Assembly (NCBI RefSeq): GCF_014490745.1
Contig: NZ_LZEU01000001.1
Location: 3,127,501 to 3,191,500, forward strand
From: Pseudomonas alcaligenes
Lineage (GTDB): Bacteria; Pseudomonadota; Gammaproteobacteria; Pseudomonadales; Pseudomonadaceae
Length of the DNA stretch: 64,000 nucleotides
Direction of reading: 5' to 3'
In this document: positions 31,621-40,453 of the stretch, in pieces
Position numbering within the stretch: the stretch's first letter is position 1
Layout of the letters: each line of letters begins with the position of its first letter
The notes under the pieces: generated by a model
What the model was told of the DNA's origin: nothing
Database searches by the model: none
What the model saw: only the letters and a program-made list of their open reading frames with translations
Made by a program: the position numbers and the translations under genes

Positions 31621-33219
31621 TCAGTCTTCCAGCAGCACACCGGGGGCCAAACGGCTTTCGGGGTCGAAGTGCTGCGCCATGCTCTTGAGCGCGGCGATGC
31701 CCAGCTCGCCCTTCTCCGCCGCCAGGTAGGGCGCGTGGTCGCGCCCTACGCCGTGCTGGTGGCTGATGGTGCCGCGGTTGCTGGCGATGGTCTGGCTGGC
31801 GGCGTGCTTGAGCTTGCCCCAGCGTGCCAAGGTCTCGGCATAGCTGGCGCCGGGGCGGAATACGTAGGTGGTGTAGATGCTCGAACCCTGGCCGTAGACA
31901 TGCGACAGGTGGGTGAACACGTGCACGCGCTCGCCCTCCGCGGCCAGGCCGTCGCGCAGGCTGGCCTCGACCTGGTTCAGCAGGTGGTCGACGTTGTTCC
32001 AGTCGGTGGCCGTCTCCAGGGTATCCACCGCATAGCCGGCGGCCCACAGGCCATGGCGCAGATAGGGGAAGCGGAAACGGTTTTCCGCCCACTTGTTGCC
32101 CAGCAGGGTGCCGGTGAACACCCCGCCAAAACCTTTGAGCAACTGCTTGGCCTGCTTCACCGACAGCGCGTTCTGCTTGCGGTTGCCGGTAACGCCGAAA
32201 GTCAGCATGCACTTGCCGCCGCGCGCGCCGCGCAGGGCCAGGTATTTCTCCAGCAGGGCGATCTGCTCGGGATGGCCGGCCAGGGCCAGCTGGGTTTCAG
32301 TCTCGATGGCATTGGACAGGCGCAGCATCGACAGCGGGATGCGCGCCTGCACCAGGGCGCGAATGCCGGCCAGGGCCTGCTGCCAGCTGGGCAGGAACAC
32401 CGCGTAGAAGCGCTCCTGCTCGGCCAGTTTGCTGACCCGCACCTTGACCTCGGAAATCACCCCGAAGCGCCCTTCCGAACCAAGGATCAGCTCGCGCAGA
32501 TCCGGGCCGGCCGCCGAGGCCGGGAAGGTCGGCAGCTCCAGGGTGCCGGCAAAGGTCTCCACGGTGCCGCCAGCAAACAGCTGCTCGATGCGCCCATAGC
32601 GCAGCGACTGCTGGCCGCTGGAACGGCTGGCCACCCAGCCACCGAGGGTCGACAGTTCCCAGGACTGCGGGAAGTGGCCGAGGGTGTAGCCGCGCGCGCG
32701 CAGCTGAGCTTCCACCTGCGGGCCGTTGGCGCCGGGGCCGAAGGTGGCGATCTGGCTTTCCTCGTCCAGCTCCAGCAAGCGGCTCATGCGCTCCAGCGAC
32801 AGGGTCAGCACCGGCCGCGCGCCAGCCTGCGGGTTGATGTGCCCGGCCACCGAGGTGCCGCCACCGTAGGGAATCAGCACCAGGTTGTGCTGCTGCGCCC
32901 AGGCCAGCAGCTCGCGGATCTGCGCTGCACTCTCCGGCTGGGCCACGCCATCGGGGAACTGGCCGAAATCGCCGGAGCGCATGGCCAGCCAGTCCGGCAG
33001 GCTCTGCCCGCGGGCATGGCGCACGCGCACCTCGGCGTCGGTGCTGACCAGCGGGTGGCTGGCCGGCAGGCGCGAGGCCGGCACCTGCGCCAGCACCTCG
33101 GCCAGGGTCGCGTCAGGCAGAACCTGACCGGCACCTACCCGCCCGGCGAGGAAGGCCCCGCCATGGGCCGGCAGCTCCACCACAGTGGCCTCGTCACCCC
33201 ATCCGTTCCAACGTCGCAT
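31621..33219 (-). CDS. FAD-binding oxidase similar to alkyl-DHAP synthase
   Basis: 532 residues in the VAO/PCMH flavoprotein family. N-terminal RWNGWGD, PP-loop PYGGGTSV (117-124), FPQSWELSTLGGW (183-195), GSEGRFGVISEV near 248 and a C-terminal SHQHGVG (486-492). These correspond to landmarks of peroxisomal alkylglycerone-phosphate synthase, the enzyme that forms the ether bond of ether lipids, including its His-rich motif. The ATG at 33219 (MRRWNGWG) has GGGGA upstream; an ATG at 33249 lacks a site. First gene of a four-gene leftward unit with the GlpD-like and kinase genes. Ether-lipid function is inference; an oxidase role is possible. Confidence 0.82.
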   Translation of the reverse strand: MRRWNGWGDEATVVELPAHGGAFLAGRVGAGQVLPDATLAEVLAQVPASRLPASHPLVSTDAEVRVRHARGQSLPDWLAMRSGDFGQFPDGVAQPESAAQIRELLAWAQQHNLVLIPYGGGTSVAGHINPQAGARPVLTLSLERMSRLLELDEESQIATFGPGANGPQVEAQLRARGYTLGHFPQSWELSTLGGWVASRSSGQQSLRYGRIEQLFAGGTVETFAGTLELPTFPASAAGPDLRELILGSEGRFGVISEVKVRVSKLAEQERFYAVFLPSWQQALAGIRALVQARIPLSMLRLSNAIETETQLALAGHPEQIALLEKYLALRGARGGKCMLTFGVTGNRKQNALSVKQAKQLLKGFGGVFTGTLLGNKWAENRFRFPYLRHGLWAAGYAVDTLETATDWNNVDHLLNQVEASLRDGLAAEGERVHVFTHLSHVYGQGSSIYTTYVFRPGASYAETLARWGKLKHAASQTIASNRGTISHQHGVGRDHAPYLAAEKGELGIAALKSMAQHFDPESRLAPGVLLED

Positions 33220-33344
33220 GCGCAATTCCCCGCCTATTCCGGTCGTCATCAATGGCTGCCTATACTAGCCAGCCGCCCTGCCCGGTCACTGTCGGATCAG
33301 GACAGTGGCTGTCGCCAATCAAGCCAAGCAGAACAACAAAAACG

Positions 33345-34373
33345 ATGCACAACCTCGGCTACACCTCGGTTCCCGCCCTGCTCAAGTACCTGCGCTACGC
33401 CGAGCAGCTCGACCTCGACTGCGCGGCCGCCCTGGCCGCCGCCGGCCTGCAGCGCGAGACCCTGAGCGACAACGGCAAACGCATCCCCAGCGAAGAGCAT
33501 GAGCGCCTGCTGAGCCACCTGGTCAGCGCCAGCGGCGACCCGCTGTTCGGCCTGCACTCCGCCAGTTTCGTGCAGCCCGGTTCATGGAGCGTGCTCGGCT
33601 ACATCACCATGAACTGCGCCACCCTGGGCGAAGCCATGAGCCGCATCGTGCCGTACGAGAAACTGGTCGGTGACATGGGCACCAGCCGCATGGAACAGGT
33701 CGGCAGCCAGGTGCACCTGAGCTGGGACTGCCGCCACGACAGCCCGGAAATCCGCCGCCACATGGTGGAAAACGTCCTCGCCTCCTGGCTGCTCTACGCT
33801 CGCTGGATCGCCGACATGGACAAGTCGCCGGATGAGGTGTGGTTCGAGCATGCCCAGCCGGCCGGCACCACTCAGGAGGACTACCAGGCGGTGTTCGGCT
33901 GCCCGGTGCGCTTCGCCCAGCCGAGCAACACCCTGCTGGTGCCGCTGGCCTACCTGGGCATCCCGCTGCGCCAGGCCGATGCCAACCTGCTGCGCACCCT
34001 GGAAGAACACGCGCTGACCATGATGGCCGGCCTGGACAGCGATGAACCGCTGCCGCTACGGGTCAAGAACGCCCTGCGCCTGCTGCTCAAGGACGGCCTG
34101 CCGCGCAAGGAGCGGGTCGCGGAGAAATTCAACATGACGGTGCGCACCCTGCAGCGCCACTTGCAGCAGGCCGGTACCAGCTACCAGGAAATCCTCGACC
34201 AGCTGCGCCAGGAGCTGGCCGAGCACTACCTGCTGCGCAGCGACCTGGCGATCCAGGATATCGCCTGCTACCTCGGCTTCACCGAGTCGCGCTCGTTCCA
34301 CCGCAGCTTCAAGGCCTGCACCGGCATGACGCCCGGGGAGTTCCGCGAGCAGCACAAGGGCAACGCACTGTAG
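33345..34373 (+). CDS. AraC-family transcriptional regulator
   Basis: 342 residues: an N-terminal arabinose_bd-like sensing domain (HNLGYTSVPALLKYL) and a C-terminal two-helix-turn-helix AraC DNA-binding domain (RVAEKFNMTVRTLQRHLQQAG; DIACYLGFTESRSFHRSFK, about 265-335). Regulators of this subgroup usually activate a neighbouring lipid- or hydrolase-type operon. Divergent from the alkyl-DHAP-synthase-like gene with 125 bp between, so that operon is the probable target. The ATG at 33345 is the first good codon giving the family start; earlier in-frame codons overlap the shared promoter. Confidence 0.9.
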   Translation: MHNLGYTSVPALLKYLRYAEQLDLDCAAALAAAGLQRETLSDNGKRIPSEEHERLLSHLVSASGDPLFGLHSASFVQPGSWSVLGYITMNCATLGEAMSRIVPYEKLVGDMGTSRMEQVGSQVHLSWDCRHDSPEIRRHMVENVLASWLLYARWIADMDKSPDEVWFEHAQPAGTTQEDYQAVFGCPVRFAQPSNTLLVPLAYLGIPLRQADANLLRTLEEHALTMMAGLDSDEPLPLRVKNALRLLLKDGLPRKERVAEKFNMTVRTLQRHLQQAGTSYQEILDQLRQELAEHYLLRSDLAIQDIACYLGFTESRSFHRSFKACTGMTPGEFREQHKGNAL

Positions 34374-34403
34374 GGCGGGTGCAACCCGCGGATCTCATCC
34401 GCC

Positions 34404-35600
34404 CTACGCGAGCAGCTCGCTGAGCGGGATAAAGCGCAGCGCATCGCCTGGTGCGTAGGTTCGCCCTTCCAGCACTTCCACCAGGCCATCGGCCCAGGCG
34501 GCGCTGCGCAGTACCCCGGAACTCTGGTTCGGATAGAGCTCCGCGCGACCGTTCTCCAGCCGTGCACGCAGGTACTCGCGGCGCTGCCCCGCACGGGGCC
34601 AGGCGAAACCGGCCGGCACCTCGACGCTCAGCGGCGCGACATCCGCCACGCCGAGACGGCGCAGCAGGTACGGCCGCGCCAGCAGGCCGAAGGTCACCAG
34701 GGTCGAGGCCGGATTACCCGGCAGGCCGAGCACCGGCACGCCGCGATAATGGCCGCAGGTCAGCGGTTTGCCCGGTTTGATCGCCAGCTTCCACAGGGCC
34801 AGCTCGCCCTCCTCGCGCAGCACCTGGCCCAGGCAGTCCGCCTCGCCCACCGAGACGCCGCCGGTGGACAGGATCAGATCGGCCTGGCCCAGTCCGGCCA
34901 GCGCCTCACGGGTGCGCTGCGGGTCGTCGGCGAGGATGCCGGCATCCAGCACCTCGCAGCCCAGGCGCTGCAGCCAGGCACAGAGCAGGCTGCGGTTGCT
35001 GTTGAAGATCTGCCCGGCGCCCAGCGCCTGACCCGGCTCGACCAGCTCGTCGCCGGTGGACAGCACGGCCACCCGCGGCCGCCGCCGCAGCGGCAGCAAG
35101 GCGCAACCCAGCGAAGCGGCCAGCCCCAGCTGCACCGGCCCGAGGCGCGTGCCGGCGGGCAGCACGACCTCGCCCATGCGGGTTTCCTGGCCCTGCGGGC
35201 GGACGTTCTGACCGGCGCGTAGAGGCTCGTTGAAACGTACCCGGCCATCGGTGAGCAGCTCGACGTTCTCCTGCATCTCCACCGTATCGGCCCCAGCCGG
35301 CAGCGGCGCGCCGGTGAAGATCCGCGCACAGCTGCCCGCCCGCAGGGGCGCCGGGGCCTGGCCAGCGAGGATGCGCTGGCTCACCGGCAGCGGCTCGCCC
35401 GTCCAGTCGGCCAGGTTCAGGGCATAACCATCCATGGCGCTGTTCGGCCACGGCGGCAGATCGAGCCCGGCCACCAGCTCGGTCGCCAGCACCCGGCCAT
35501 CGGCCGCTGCCAGCGGCAGCAGTTCGAGTTCACGGATCGGCGCCTGTTCGGCCAGCTGCAGCAGACGCTCGAGAGCCGCCTCGACCGGCAGCAGGCTCAT
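34404..35600 (-). CDS. moeA: Molybdopterin molybdenumtransferase MoeA
   Basis: 398 residues. Inserts molybdate into adenylylated molybdopterin. Motifs: [13 protein letters not shown] near residue 50, [25 protein letters not shown] near 185, STGGVSVGE near 240 and LPGNPAS near 300. Start ATG at 35600 ([14 protein letters not shown]); the upstream in-frame extension overlaps moaB and is discarded. Overlaps the moaB stop by 4 bp, so moaB-moeA form a coupled pair, with mobA divergent. Comparable pseudomonad clusters carry a second moeA paralog elsewhere. Confidence 0.95.
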   Translation of the reverse strand: MSLLPVEAALERLLQLAEQAPIRELELLPLAAADGRVLATELVAGLDLPPWPNSAMDGYALNLADWTGEPLPVSQRILAGQAPAPLRAGSCARIFTGAPLPAGADTVEMQENVELLTDGRVRFNEPLRAGQNVRPQGQETRMGEVVLPAGTRLGPVQLGLAASLGCALLPLRRRPRVAVLSTGDELVEPGQALGAGQIFNSNRSLLCAWLQRLGCEVLDAGILADDPQRTREALAGLGQADLILSTGGVSVGEADCLGQVLREEGELALWKLAIKPGKPLTCGHYRGVPVLGLPGNPASTLVTFGLLARPYLLRRLGVADVAPLSVEVPAGFAWPRAGQRREYLRARLENGRAELYPNQSSGVLRSAAWADGLVEVLEGRTYAPGDALRFIPLSELLA

Positions 35601-36136
35601 CCGCGGCTCTCGCAGGGGGCTGCCTGTTTCAGGTGCGGAACGAAGTTGCAGGGGCGGTGACGGTTGTCCAGCTGCTCGGCGAGGATGCCATCCCAAGCGG
35701 TGCGGCAGGCGTTGGTGGAGCCCGGCAGACAGCACACCAGGGTGCCGTTGGCGAGGCCGGCCAGGGCGCGCGACTGGATGGTGGAGGTACCGATGTCGGC
35801 CACGGAAATCTGCCGGAACAGCTCGCCGAAGCCATCCACCTGTTTGTCCAGCAGGCAGCGCACCGCCTCGGGCGTGCTGTCGCGGCCGGTGAAGCCGGTG
35901 CCGCCGGTGATCAGCACCACCTGCACCTGATCTTCGGCGATCCAGGCGGCGACCTGGGCGCGGATGCGGTACAGGTCGTCCTTGAGCAGCACCCGCGCAG
36001 CCAGGTGGTGGCCAGCGGCAGTAAGACGGTCGACGAACAGCTGGCCAGAGGTATCGGTGTCCAGGCTGCGGGTATCGCTGACGGTGAGAACGGCAATGTT
36101 CAGCGGCACGAAAGCCGCCTCGGCCTTGTGGCTCAT
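35597..36136 (-). CDS. moaB: Molybdenum cofactor biosynthesis protein MoaB
   Basis: 179 residues, MoaB/MogA family; adenylylates molybdopterin before MoeA acts. The G-rich motif [17 protein letters not shown] lies near residues 77-93, and [15 protein letters not shown] near 138-152 forms the other half of the active site. The start ATG at 36136 faces mobA across a 66-bp divergent promoter. Its last codons overlap the moeA start by 4 bp. Confidence 0.94.
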   Translation of the reverse strand: MSHKAEAAFVPLNIAVLTVSDTRSLDTDTSGQLFVDRLTAAGHHLAARVLLKDDLYRIRAQVAAWIAEDQVQVVLITGGTGFTGRDSTPEAVRCLLDKQVDGFGELFRQISVADIGTSTIQSRALAGLANGTLVCCLPGSTNACRTAWDGILAEQLDNRHRPCNFVPHLKQAAPCESRG

Positions 36137-36202
36137 GGCGTGATCCGGTTGTGGCGAAAACAGGCCGGTGTTATATCACAGGCCCCCAGCCAGAGCGCCG
36201 TC

Positions 36203-36805
36203 ATGACCGCCCCCACCCCGTTCCCGCCCTGCTCCATCCTGCTCCTGGCCGGCGGCCGCGGGCAGCGCATGGGTGGTCAGGACAAGGGCCTGCTGGCCTG
36301 GCAAGGGCAGCCACTGATCGCCCATCTGCACCAGCTGACCCGGCCGCTGACGGACGACCTGATCATCTCCTGCAACCGCAACCAGGAACGCTACGGCGCC
36401 TACGCCGACCAGTTGGTGGCCGACCCCGAGCACGACTTTCCCGGCCCCCTGGCCGGCATCCTCGCCGGCCTCGCCGCCGCCCGGCATGCCTGGCTGCTGG
36501 TGCTGCCCTGCGATGCCCCGTGCGTCGACGCCGCCCTGCTGCAGACCATGCGCCAGCAGGCGCACAGGGACGGACAGCCGCTGCTGGTGCGCCGCGGCGG
36601 CCAGTGGGAGCCGCTGTTCTGCCTGTTGCCACGCACCCTGCTGGCACCTCTGCAGCAAGCCTGGCAGGCCGGCGAGCGCAGCCCGCGGCGGGCACTGTTG
36701 GCACTTGGCGCCCAGGCCCTGGACTGCCCGGCCGACGACCCGCGCCTGGCCAACCTGAATACGCCGCAACTGCTGGCAGCAGCCGTGCAGAAGCGCTGCG
36801 ACTGA
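36203..36805 (+). CDS. mobA: Molybdenum cofactor guanylyltransferase MobA
   Basis: 200 residues. Attaches GMP to the molybdenum cofactor to give the MGD form used by nitrate reductase and formate dehydrogenase. Signature [18 protein letters not shown] at residues 14-31 with the nucleotide-binding Gly-rich loop and Lys; [13 protein letters not shown] and PCDAP (metal-binding Asp) follow. The ATG at 36203 is taken as start; a long upstream in-frame extension is antisense to moaB and not coding. Confidence 0.94.
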   Translation: MTAPTPFPPCSILLLAGGRGQRMGGQDKGLLAWQGQPLIAHLHQLTRPLTDDLIISCNRNQERYGAYADQLVADPEHDFPGPLAGILAGLAAARHAWLLVLPCDAPCVDAALLQTMRQQAHRDGQPLLVRRGGQWEPLFCLLPRTLLAPLQQAWQAGERSPRRALLALGAQALDCPADDPRLANLNTPQLLAAAVQKRCD

Positions 36806-36866
36806 ACTCTGCGGCGCACTTTCCGTCAGAAACTGGGCAGACCCCTTTCAACAAGGAGACGATCCC

Positions 36867-37088
36867 ATGAGCCCACGGAACTTGCAGATACTGGTCGCCG
36901 CCTTCGGCCTGGCGGCCCTCACCGGTTGCTCCACCCCCAGCGTGATCACCCTCAACGACGGCAGTCAGATCCAGACGGTGGACACTCCGGAATTCGATAA
37001 CGACTCCGGTTTCTACGAGTTCGAGCAACTCGACGGCAAACCCGCCCGAATCAACAAGGATCAGGTCATCACCGTCAAGGAACTCTAA
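36867..37088 (+). CDS. YgdI/YgdR family lipoprotein
   Basis: 73 residues: lipoprotein signal peptide with lipobox LTGC (Cys21), then the short SH3-like DUF903 domain beginning VITLNDGSQIQTVDTPEFDNDSGF (two segments), ending in NKDQVITVKEL. Small outer-membrane lipoproteins of unknown role. Strong ribosome site AAGGAG nine bases before the ATG. 61 bp downstream of mobA. Confidence 0.92.
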   Translation: MSPRNLQILVAAFGLAALTGCSTPSVITLNDGSQIQTVDTPEFDNDSGFYEFEQLDGKPARINKDQVITVKEL

Positions 37089-37203
37089 GCCCCCAGCCAT
37101 GGCCGTTTCCTGCACGGATGCCGGGGCGGCTGCCCGGAGCAAAAAAACTTTCCGCTAACCCCTTGTGCAGCAAAACTTTTTCGGTAGAATGCGCGCCATT
37201 CAT

Positions 37204-37280
37204 CGGAGCGTAGCGCAGCTTGGTAGCGCGTCTCGTTCGGGACGAGAAGGTCGCTGGTTCGAATCCAGTCGCTCCGACCA
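37204..37280 (+). tRNA. tRNA-Pro (CGG)
   Basis: 77-nt cloverleaf: acceptor CGGAGCG / CGCTCCG, anticodon stem TCTCG / CGAGA with loop TTCGGGA giving anticodon CGG (codon CCG), T-loop TTCGAAT, and encoded ACCA at 37277-37280. Confidence 0.97.
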
Positions 37281-37310
37281 AATTCCCGATCACCCTCAGA
37301 GGTGACAGAA

Positions 37311-37336
37311 AAAACCGGCCACTGGCCGGTTTTTTC
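37311..37336 (+). terminator. Terminator after tRNA-Pro
   Basis: AAAACCGGCC, loop ACT, GGCCGGTTTTTT: an 8-bp stem with a T-run, 30 bp after the tRNA. Confidence 0.9.
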
Positions 37337-37438
37337 GTTTCTGCGCCCAACAAAATACCCCCCTCCAGCTCAGCCACCCAGCGCAATGATGGCGAACATC
37401 AGCAGCGCCCCCACTACCGCGATCGTCACCACACTGGC

Positions 37439-38037
37439 CTATTCGAATTCAAGTATCTGCGCCGCATCTACCACATCCAGCACTGGGAGCTCTGGCTGTC
37501 CATCGCCTGCTTCACCGGCGTGGCGGTATTTGGCGCCACCCCGGCATCGGCCTGCCCGTGGCGATCGCCGTGATCGAGTTCCTCTGGGGTAGCTGGCGCC
37601 CGCACTACGCCGTGCTCGGCCGCGTCGACGGCGTACGCGGCTACCACGACGTCAGCCGCTACCCGCATGCACGCCTGGTGCCCGGACTGGCGCTCTTCCG
37701 TTGGGACGCGCCGCGGTTCTTCGCCAACGCCGAGCCGTTCCAGCAGTGTGTGCTGGAGGCCGTCGCCAAATCCCCGTCAACGATGCGTCGACTCGTGGCG
37801 GCCGCGGAACCCGTTACCAGCGTGGACGTCACCTCGGCCGACATGCTCATCGAACTGCAACAGGCACTGGACGCCGCCGGTACCGAGCTGCGCTTTGCCG
37901 AGATGAAGGATCCGGTGAAGGACAAGCTGCAGCGCCTGGAGGTGCTGAGCCGAATTGGCAGCGATATTTCCCAGCCCGCGGTAGGCGCCGCAGTGGACGC
38001 CTACCTCGAAGAACATGGGGTGGACTGGACACCGTAG
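37439..38037 (+). pseudogene. Remnant of a SulP-family sulfate permease
   Basis: Only the C-terminal third of a SulP anion transporter remains. Frame one (from 37439) reads LFEFKYLRRIYHIQHWELWL up to GVAVFG, the last membrane helices; a one-base frameshift near 37532-37537 moves to a second frame reading HPGIGLPVAIAVIEFLWGSW and the linker AVLGRVDGVRGYHDV, followed by an intact STAS domain (RWDAPRFFANAEPF; DVTSADMLIELQ; KDPVKDKLQRL) to the stop at 38035-38037. The 400-residue transport domain is missing. SulP proteins move sulfate or bicarbonate; this copy cannot. It lies between two tRNA genes. Confidence 0.82.
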
Positions 38038-38178
38038 CCCAGGCAAAGCCAACCCAGCCGGCATGTGCGCCAGTGCGCGCGCAGGGCAAGGGTCGAGAAA
38101 CGGGGAGAGAACGAAGACGAGGGGAAGCCCGAGGGCCAATCAGGCCTGCCGCAGCAGACACCAGCCCGTTGATGCAGA

Positions 38179-38255
38179 TGGCGTCCCAGAGTGGGTTCGA
38201 ACCACCAACCTTCCCCTTAGGAGGGGGATGCTCTATCCAATTGAGCTACTGGGAC
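38179..38255 (-). tRNA. tRNA-Arg (CCT)
   Basis: 77-nt cloverleaf read leftward: acceptor GTCCCAG / CTGGGAC, anticodon loop CTCCTAA giving anticodon CCT (codon AGG), T-loop TTCGAAC, discriminator G and encoded CCA. Confidence 0.96.
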
Positions 38256-38604
38256 TAGCGGGCGGCATGTTAACGGGCAACACGCCTTTTGTCATGCCGT
38301 TCGCCGCTTGCACCCGGCAGGGAACTCCAGCCTTCCTCACCGGTCTCACCGACTGCTCTAGCATCAGCATTCCGAGCATTTCCGGAACGAACGTTTTGCC
38401 TAATAGCACTCATTTCGGACAACCGGTGCTGGCAATGCGCCTGCATTCCAACCACAATCCGACACGCAATTGGCGTCAAATAGTCGACCCACTAAACATC
38501 CGATGCTAATCCCAGCTGAACGGCTAGTGCCAAACATGGTCAAAGCAGTGACAATTCAATAGCTGAATGCCAGCATCGCTTTCCTGAACTAACCGGTTTA
38601 ATGT
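38256..38604. promoter_or_regulatory. amrZ upstream region
   Basis: 349 bp without a gene, visibly less GC-rich than the surroundings. It must carry the tRNA-Arg promoter (reading left) and the amrZ promoter. Weak candidate extracytoplasmic-sigma elements (GAAC followed by AT-rich spacing, near 38390 and 38585) can be seen but none is a convincing full match. Confidence 0.4.
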
Positions 38605-38931
38605 ATGCGCCCTATGAAACAGGCAATCTATTCCAGCCGCACGGCTGACAAGTTTGTGGTACGCCTCCCCGACGGTATGCGCGAGCGCATCGCCGACGTG
38701 GCCCGCAACCATCATCGCAGCATGAACTCGGAAATCATCGCTCGCCTGGAGCAGAGTCTGGTTCAGGAAGACTCTCTGGGCGACGAGCTGGATCTGCGCT
38801 TGGACAGCCCCGAGCTGTCGCTGCACGAGCGCGAGCTCCTGCAACGCTTCCGTCAACTGTCGCGCCGCCAGCAGAACGCCTTGGTTGCCCTGATCGCCCA
38901 CGACGCGGAAATGGCCAGCGAAGAAGCCTGA
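38605..38931 (+). CDS. amrZ: Ribbon-helix-helix regulator AmrZ
   Basis: 108 residues, the exact length of P. aeruginosa AmrZ, with the same start pattern MRP-KQA and the Arc-type ribbon-helix-helix [19 protein letters not shown] ... [17 protein letters not shown] (about residues 10-55), followed by the tetramerising C-terminal part [20 protein letters not shown] (two adjoining pieces). AmrZ is a global DNA-binding regulator: it activates alginate and twitching genes and represses fleQ and thus flagella, and alters c-di-GMP genes. Its own terminator follows after 19 bp. Confidence 0.93.
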   Translation: MRPMKQAIYSSRTADKFVVRLPDGMRERIADVARNHHRSMNSEIIARLEQSLVQEDSLGDELDLRLDSPELSLHERELLQRFRQLSRRQQNALVALIAHDAEMASEEA

Positions 38932-38950
38932 GCCCGACCACCGCCCATGA

Positions 38951-38977
38951 AAAAGCCGGCTCGATGCCGGCTTTTTT
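38951..38977 (+). terminator. Terminator after amrZ
   Basis: AAAAGCCGGC, loop TCGAT, GCCGGC and six T. May serve converging mgtE in reverse through its A-run. Confidence 0.9.
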
Positions 38978-39010
38978 GTGCCCGTTACCCCGGCAGCGCC
39001 GGGGTCGCCC

Positions 39011-40453
39011 TCAGAGCAGGAACAGCGTGGCCAGCCCGAGGAAAATGAAGAAACCGCCGCTGTCGGTCATCGCCGTGATCATCACGCTGGCCCCCATGGC
39101 CGGGTCGCGCCCCAGGCGAATCAGCGTCATAGGGATCAGCACCCCCATCAAGGCCGCCAGCAACAGATTGAGCGTCATCGCCCCGGTCATCACCAGGCCC
39201 AGTGACCAGCTGCCGTACAACAGGTAGGCGACCACACCGATCACCCCACCCCAGACCACGCCATTGATCAGCGCCACGCTGAGCTCCTTGCGCATCAGGC
39301 GCGAGGTATTGCCGGTACTCAGCTGATCCAGCGCCAGGGCGCGCACGATCATGGTGATGGTCTGGTTGCCGGAGTTGCCACCGATACCCGCCACGATCGG
39401 CATCAGCGCCGCCAGCGCCACCAACTTCTCGATCGAACCCTCGAACAGGCCGATCACCCGCGAAGCGATAAAGGCGGTAATCAGGTTGATCGCCAGCCAG
39501 GACCAGCGGTTGCCCAGGGACTTCCAGACCGAGGCGAAGATGTCTTCTTCCTCGCGCAGACCGGCCATGTTGAGGACTTCGGTCTCGCTCTCCTCGCGGA
39601 TCAGGTCGACCATCTCGTCGATGGTCAGACGACCGATCAGCTTGCCGCCCTTGTCCACCACCGGCGCCGAAACCAGGTCGTAGCGCTCGAAGGCCTGAGC
39701 CGCGTCGTAGGCATCCTCATCCGGCAGGAAGCTGACCGGATCGCTGGCCATCACCTCGCTGACCTGCTTGTCGGGATCGTTGACCAGCAAACGCTTGATC
39801 GGCAGCACGCCCTTGAGGATGCCGTCATAATCGACCACGAACAGCTTGTCGGTGTGCCCCGGCAGCTCCTTGAGGCGCCGCAGATAGCGCAGCACCACCT
39901 CGAGACTGACATCCTCGCGGATGGTCACCATCTCGAAGTCCATCAGTGCACCGACCTGATCCTCTTCATAGGACAGCGCCGAACGCACCCGCTCGCGCTG
40001 CTGCGCATCGAGCGACTCCATCAGTTCGAGCACGACATCGCGCGGCAGCTCGGCAGCAAGGTCGGCCAGCTCGTCCGCGTCCATTTCCTTGGCCGCAGCG
40101 AGGATCTCGTGATCATCCATGTCCGCGAGCAGCGACTCGCGGACAGCATCGGATACTTCGAGGAGGATATCGCCGTCGCGCTCGGCCTTGACCAACTGCC
40201 AGACAGTCAGACGATCGTGGAGCGGAAGGGCTTCGAGGATGTGCGCAACGTCGGCGGAGTGCAGTTCGTCGAGCTTGCGTTGCAGCTCGGCCAGGTTCTG
40301 CCGATGAACCAGGTTTTCCACCAGATCATGGTGCTGCCCTTCCTGACGATGGGTCAGGTTTTCCACCACCTTGTGGCGGTGCAGCAGATCGACCACCTGG
40401 GCAAGGCGATCCTGCAAGCTCTCTTGCGGCTTTTTGGCTTCTACTTCAGTCAT
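39011..40453 (-). CDS. mgtE: Magnesium transporter MgtE
   Basis: 480 residues: N-terminal helical N-domain, two CBS domains (about 180-300; VVDYDGILKGVLPI, APVVDKGGKLIGRLTIDEM in part) that gate the channel with cytosolic Mg2+, and five C-terminal membrane helices with the pore signature PIVAGIGGNSGNQT near residue 360. The N-terminus has a duplicated short motif (VVENLTHRQ at about 29-37, LVENLVHRQ at about 44-52). Inner membrane Mg2+ channel; in P. aeruginosa it also affects type III secretion genes. ATG at 40453 (MTEVEAKKPQ). Confidence 0.95.
   Translation of the reverse strand: MTEVEAKKPQESLQDRLAQVVDLLHRHKVVENLTHRQEGQHHDLVENLVHRQNLAELQRKLDELHSADVAHILEALPLHDRLTVWQLVKAERDGDILLEVSDAVRESLLADMDDHEILAAAKEMDADELADLAAELPRDVVLELMESLDAQQRERVRSALSYEEDQVGALMDFEMVTIREDVSLEVVLRYLRRLKELPGHTDKLFVVDYDGILKGVLPIKRLLVNDPDKQVSEVMASDPVSFLPDEDAYDAAQAFERYDLVSAPVVDKGGKLIGRLTIDEMVDLIREESETEVLNMAGLREEEDIFASVWKSLGNRWSWLAINLITAFIASRVIGLFEGSIEKLVALAALMPIVAGIGGNSGNQTITMIVRALALDQLSTGNTSRLMRKELSVALINGVVWGGVIGVVAYLLYGSWSLGLVMTGAMTLNLLLAALMGVLIPMTLIRLGRDPAMGASVMITAMTDSGGFFIFLGLATLFLL

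Noticed and set aside
36203..36250. mobA reading extended upstream to 35633
   Set aside because: The extension is antisense to moaB; the nucleotide-binding loop of MobA begins only 12 residues after the ATG at 36203.
37558..38037. Stand-alone STAS-domain gene
   Set aside because: Homology to SulP membrane helices continues upstream in another frame, so this is the tail of a broken permease rather than an intact small gene.
37204..38255. Integrated element between the two tRNA genes
   Set aside because: No integrase, no phage or plasmid genes and no direct repeat of a tRNA 3' end could be seen; only gene remnants are present.
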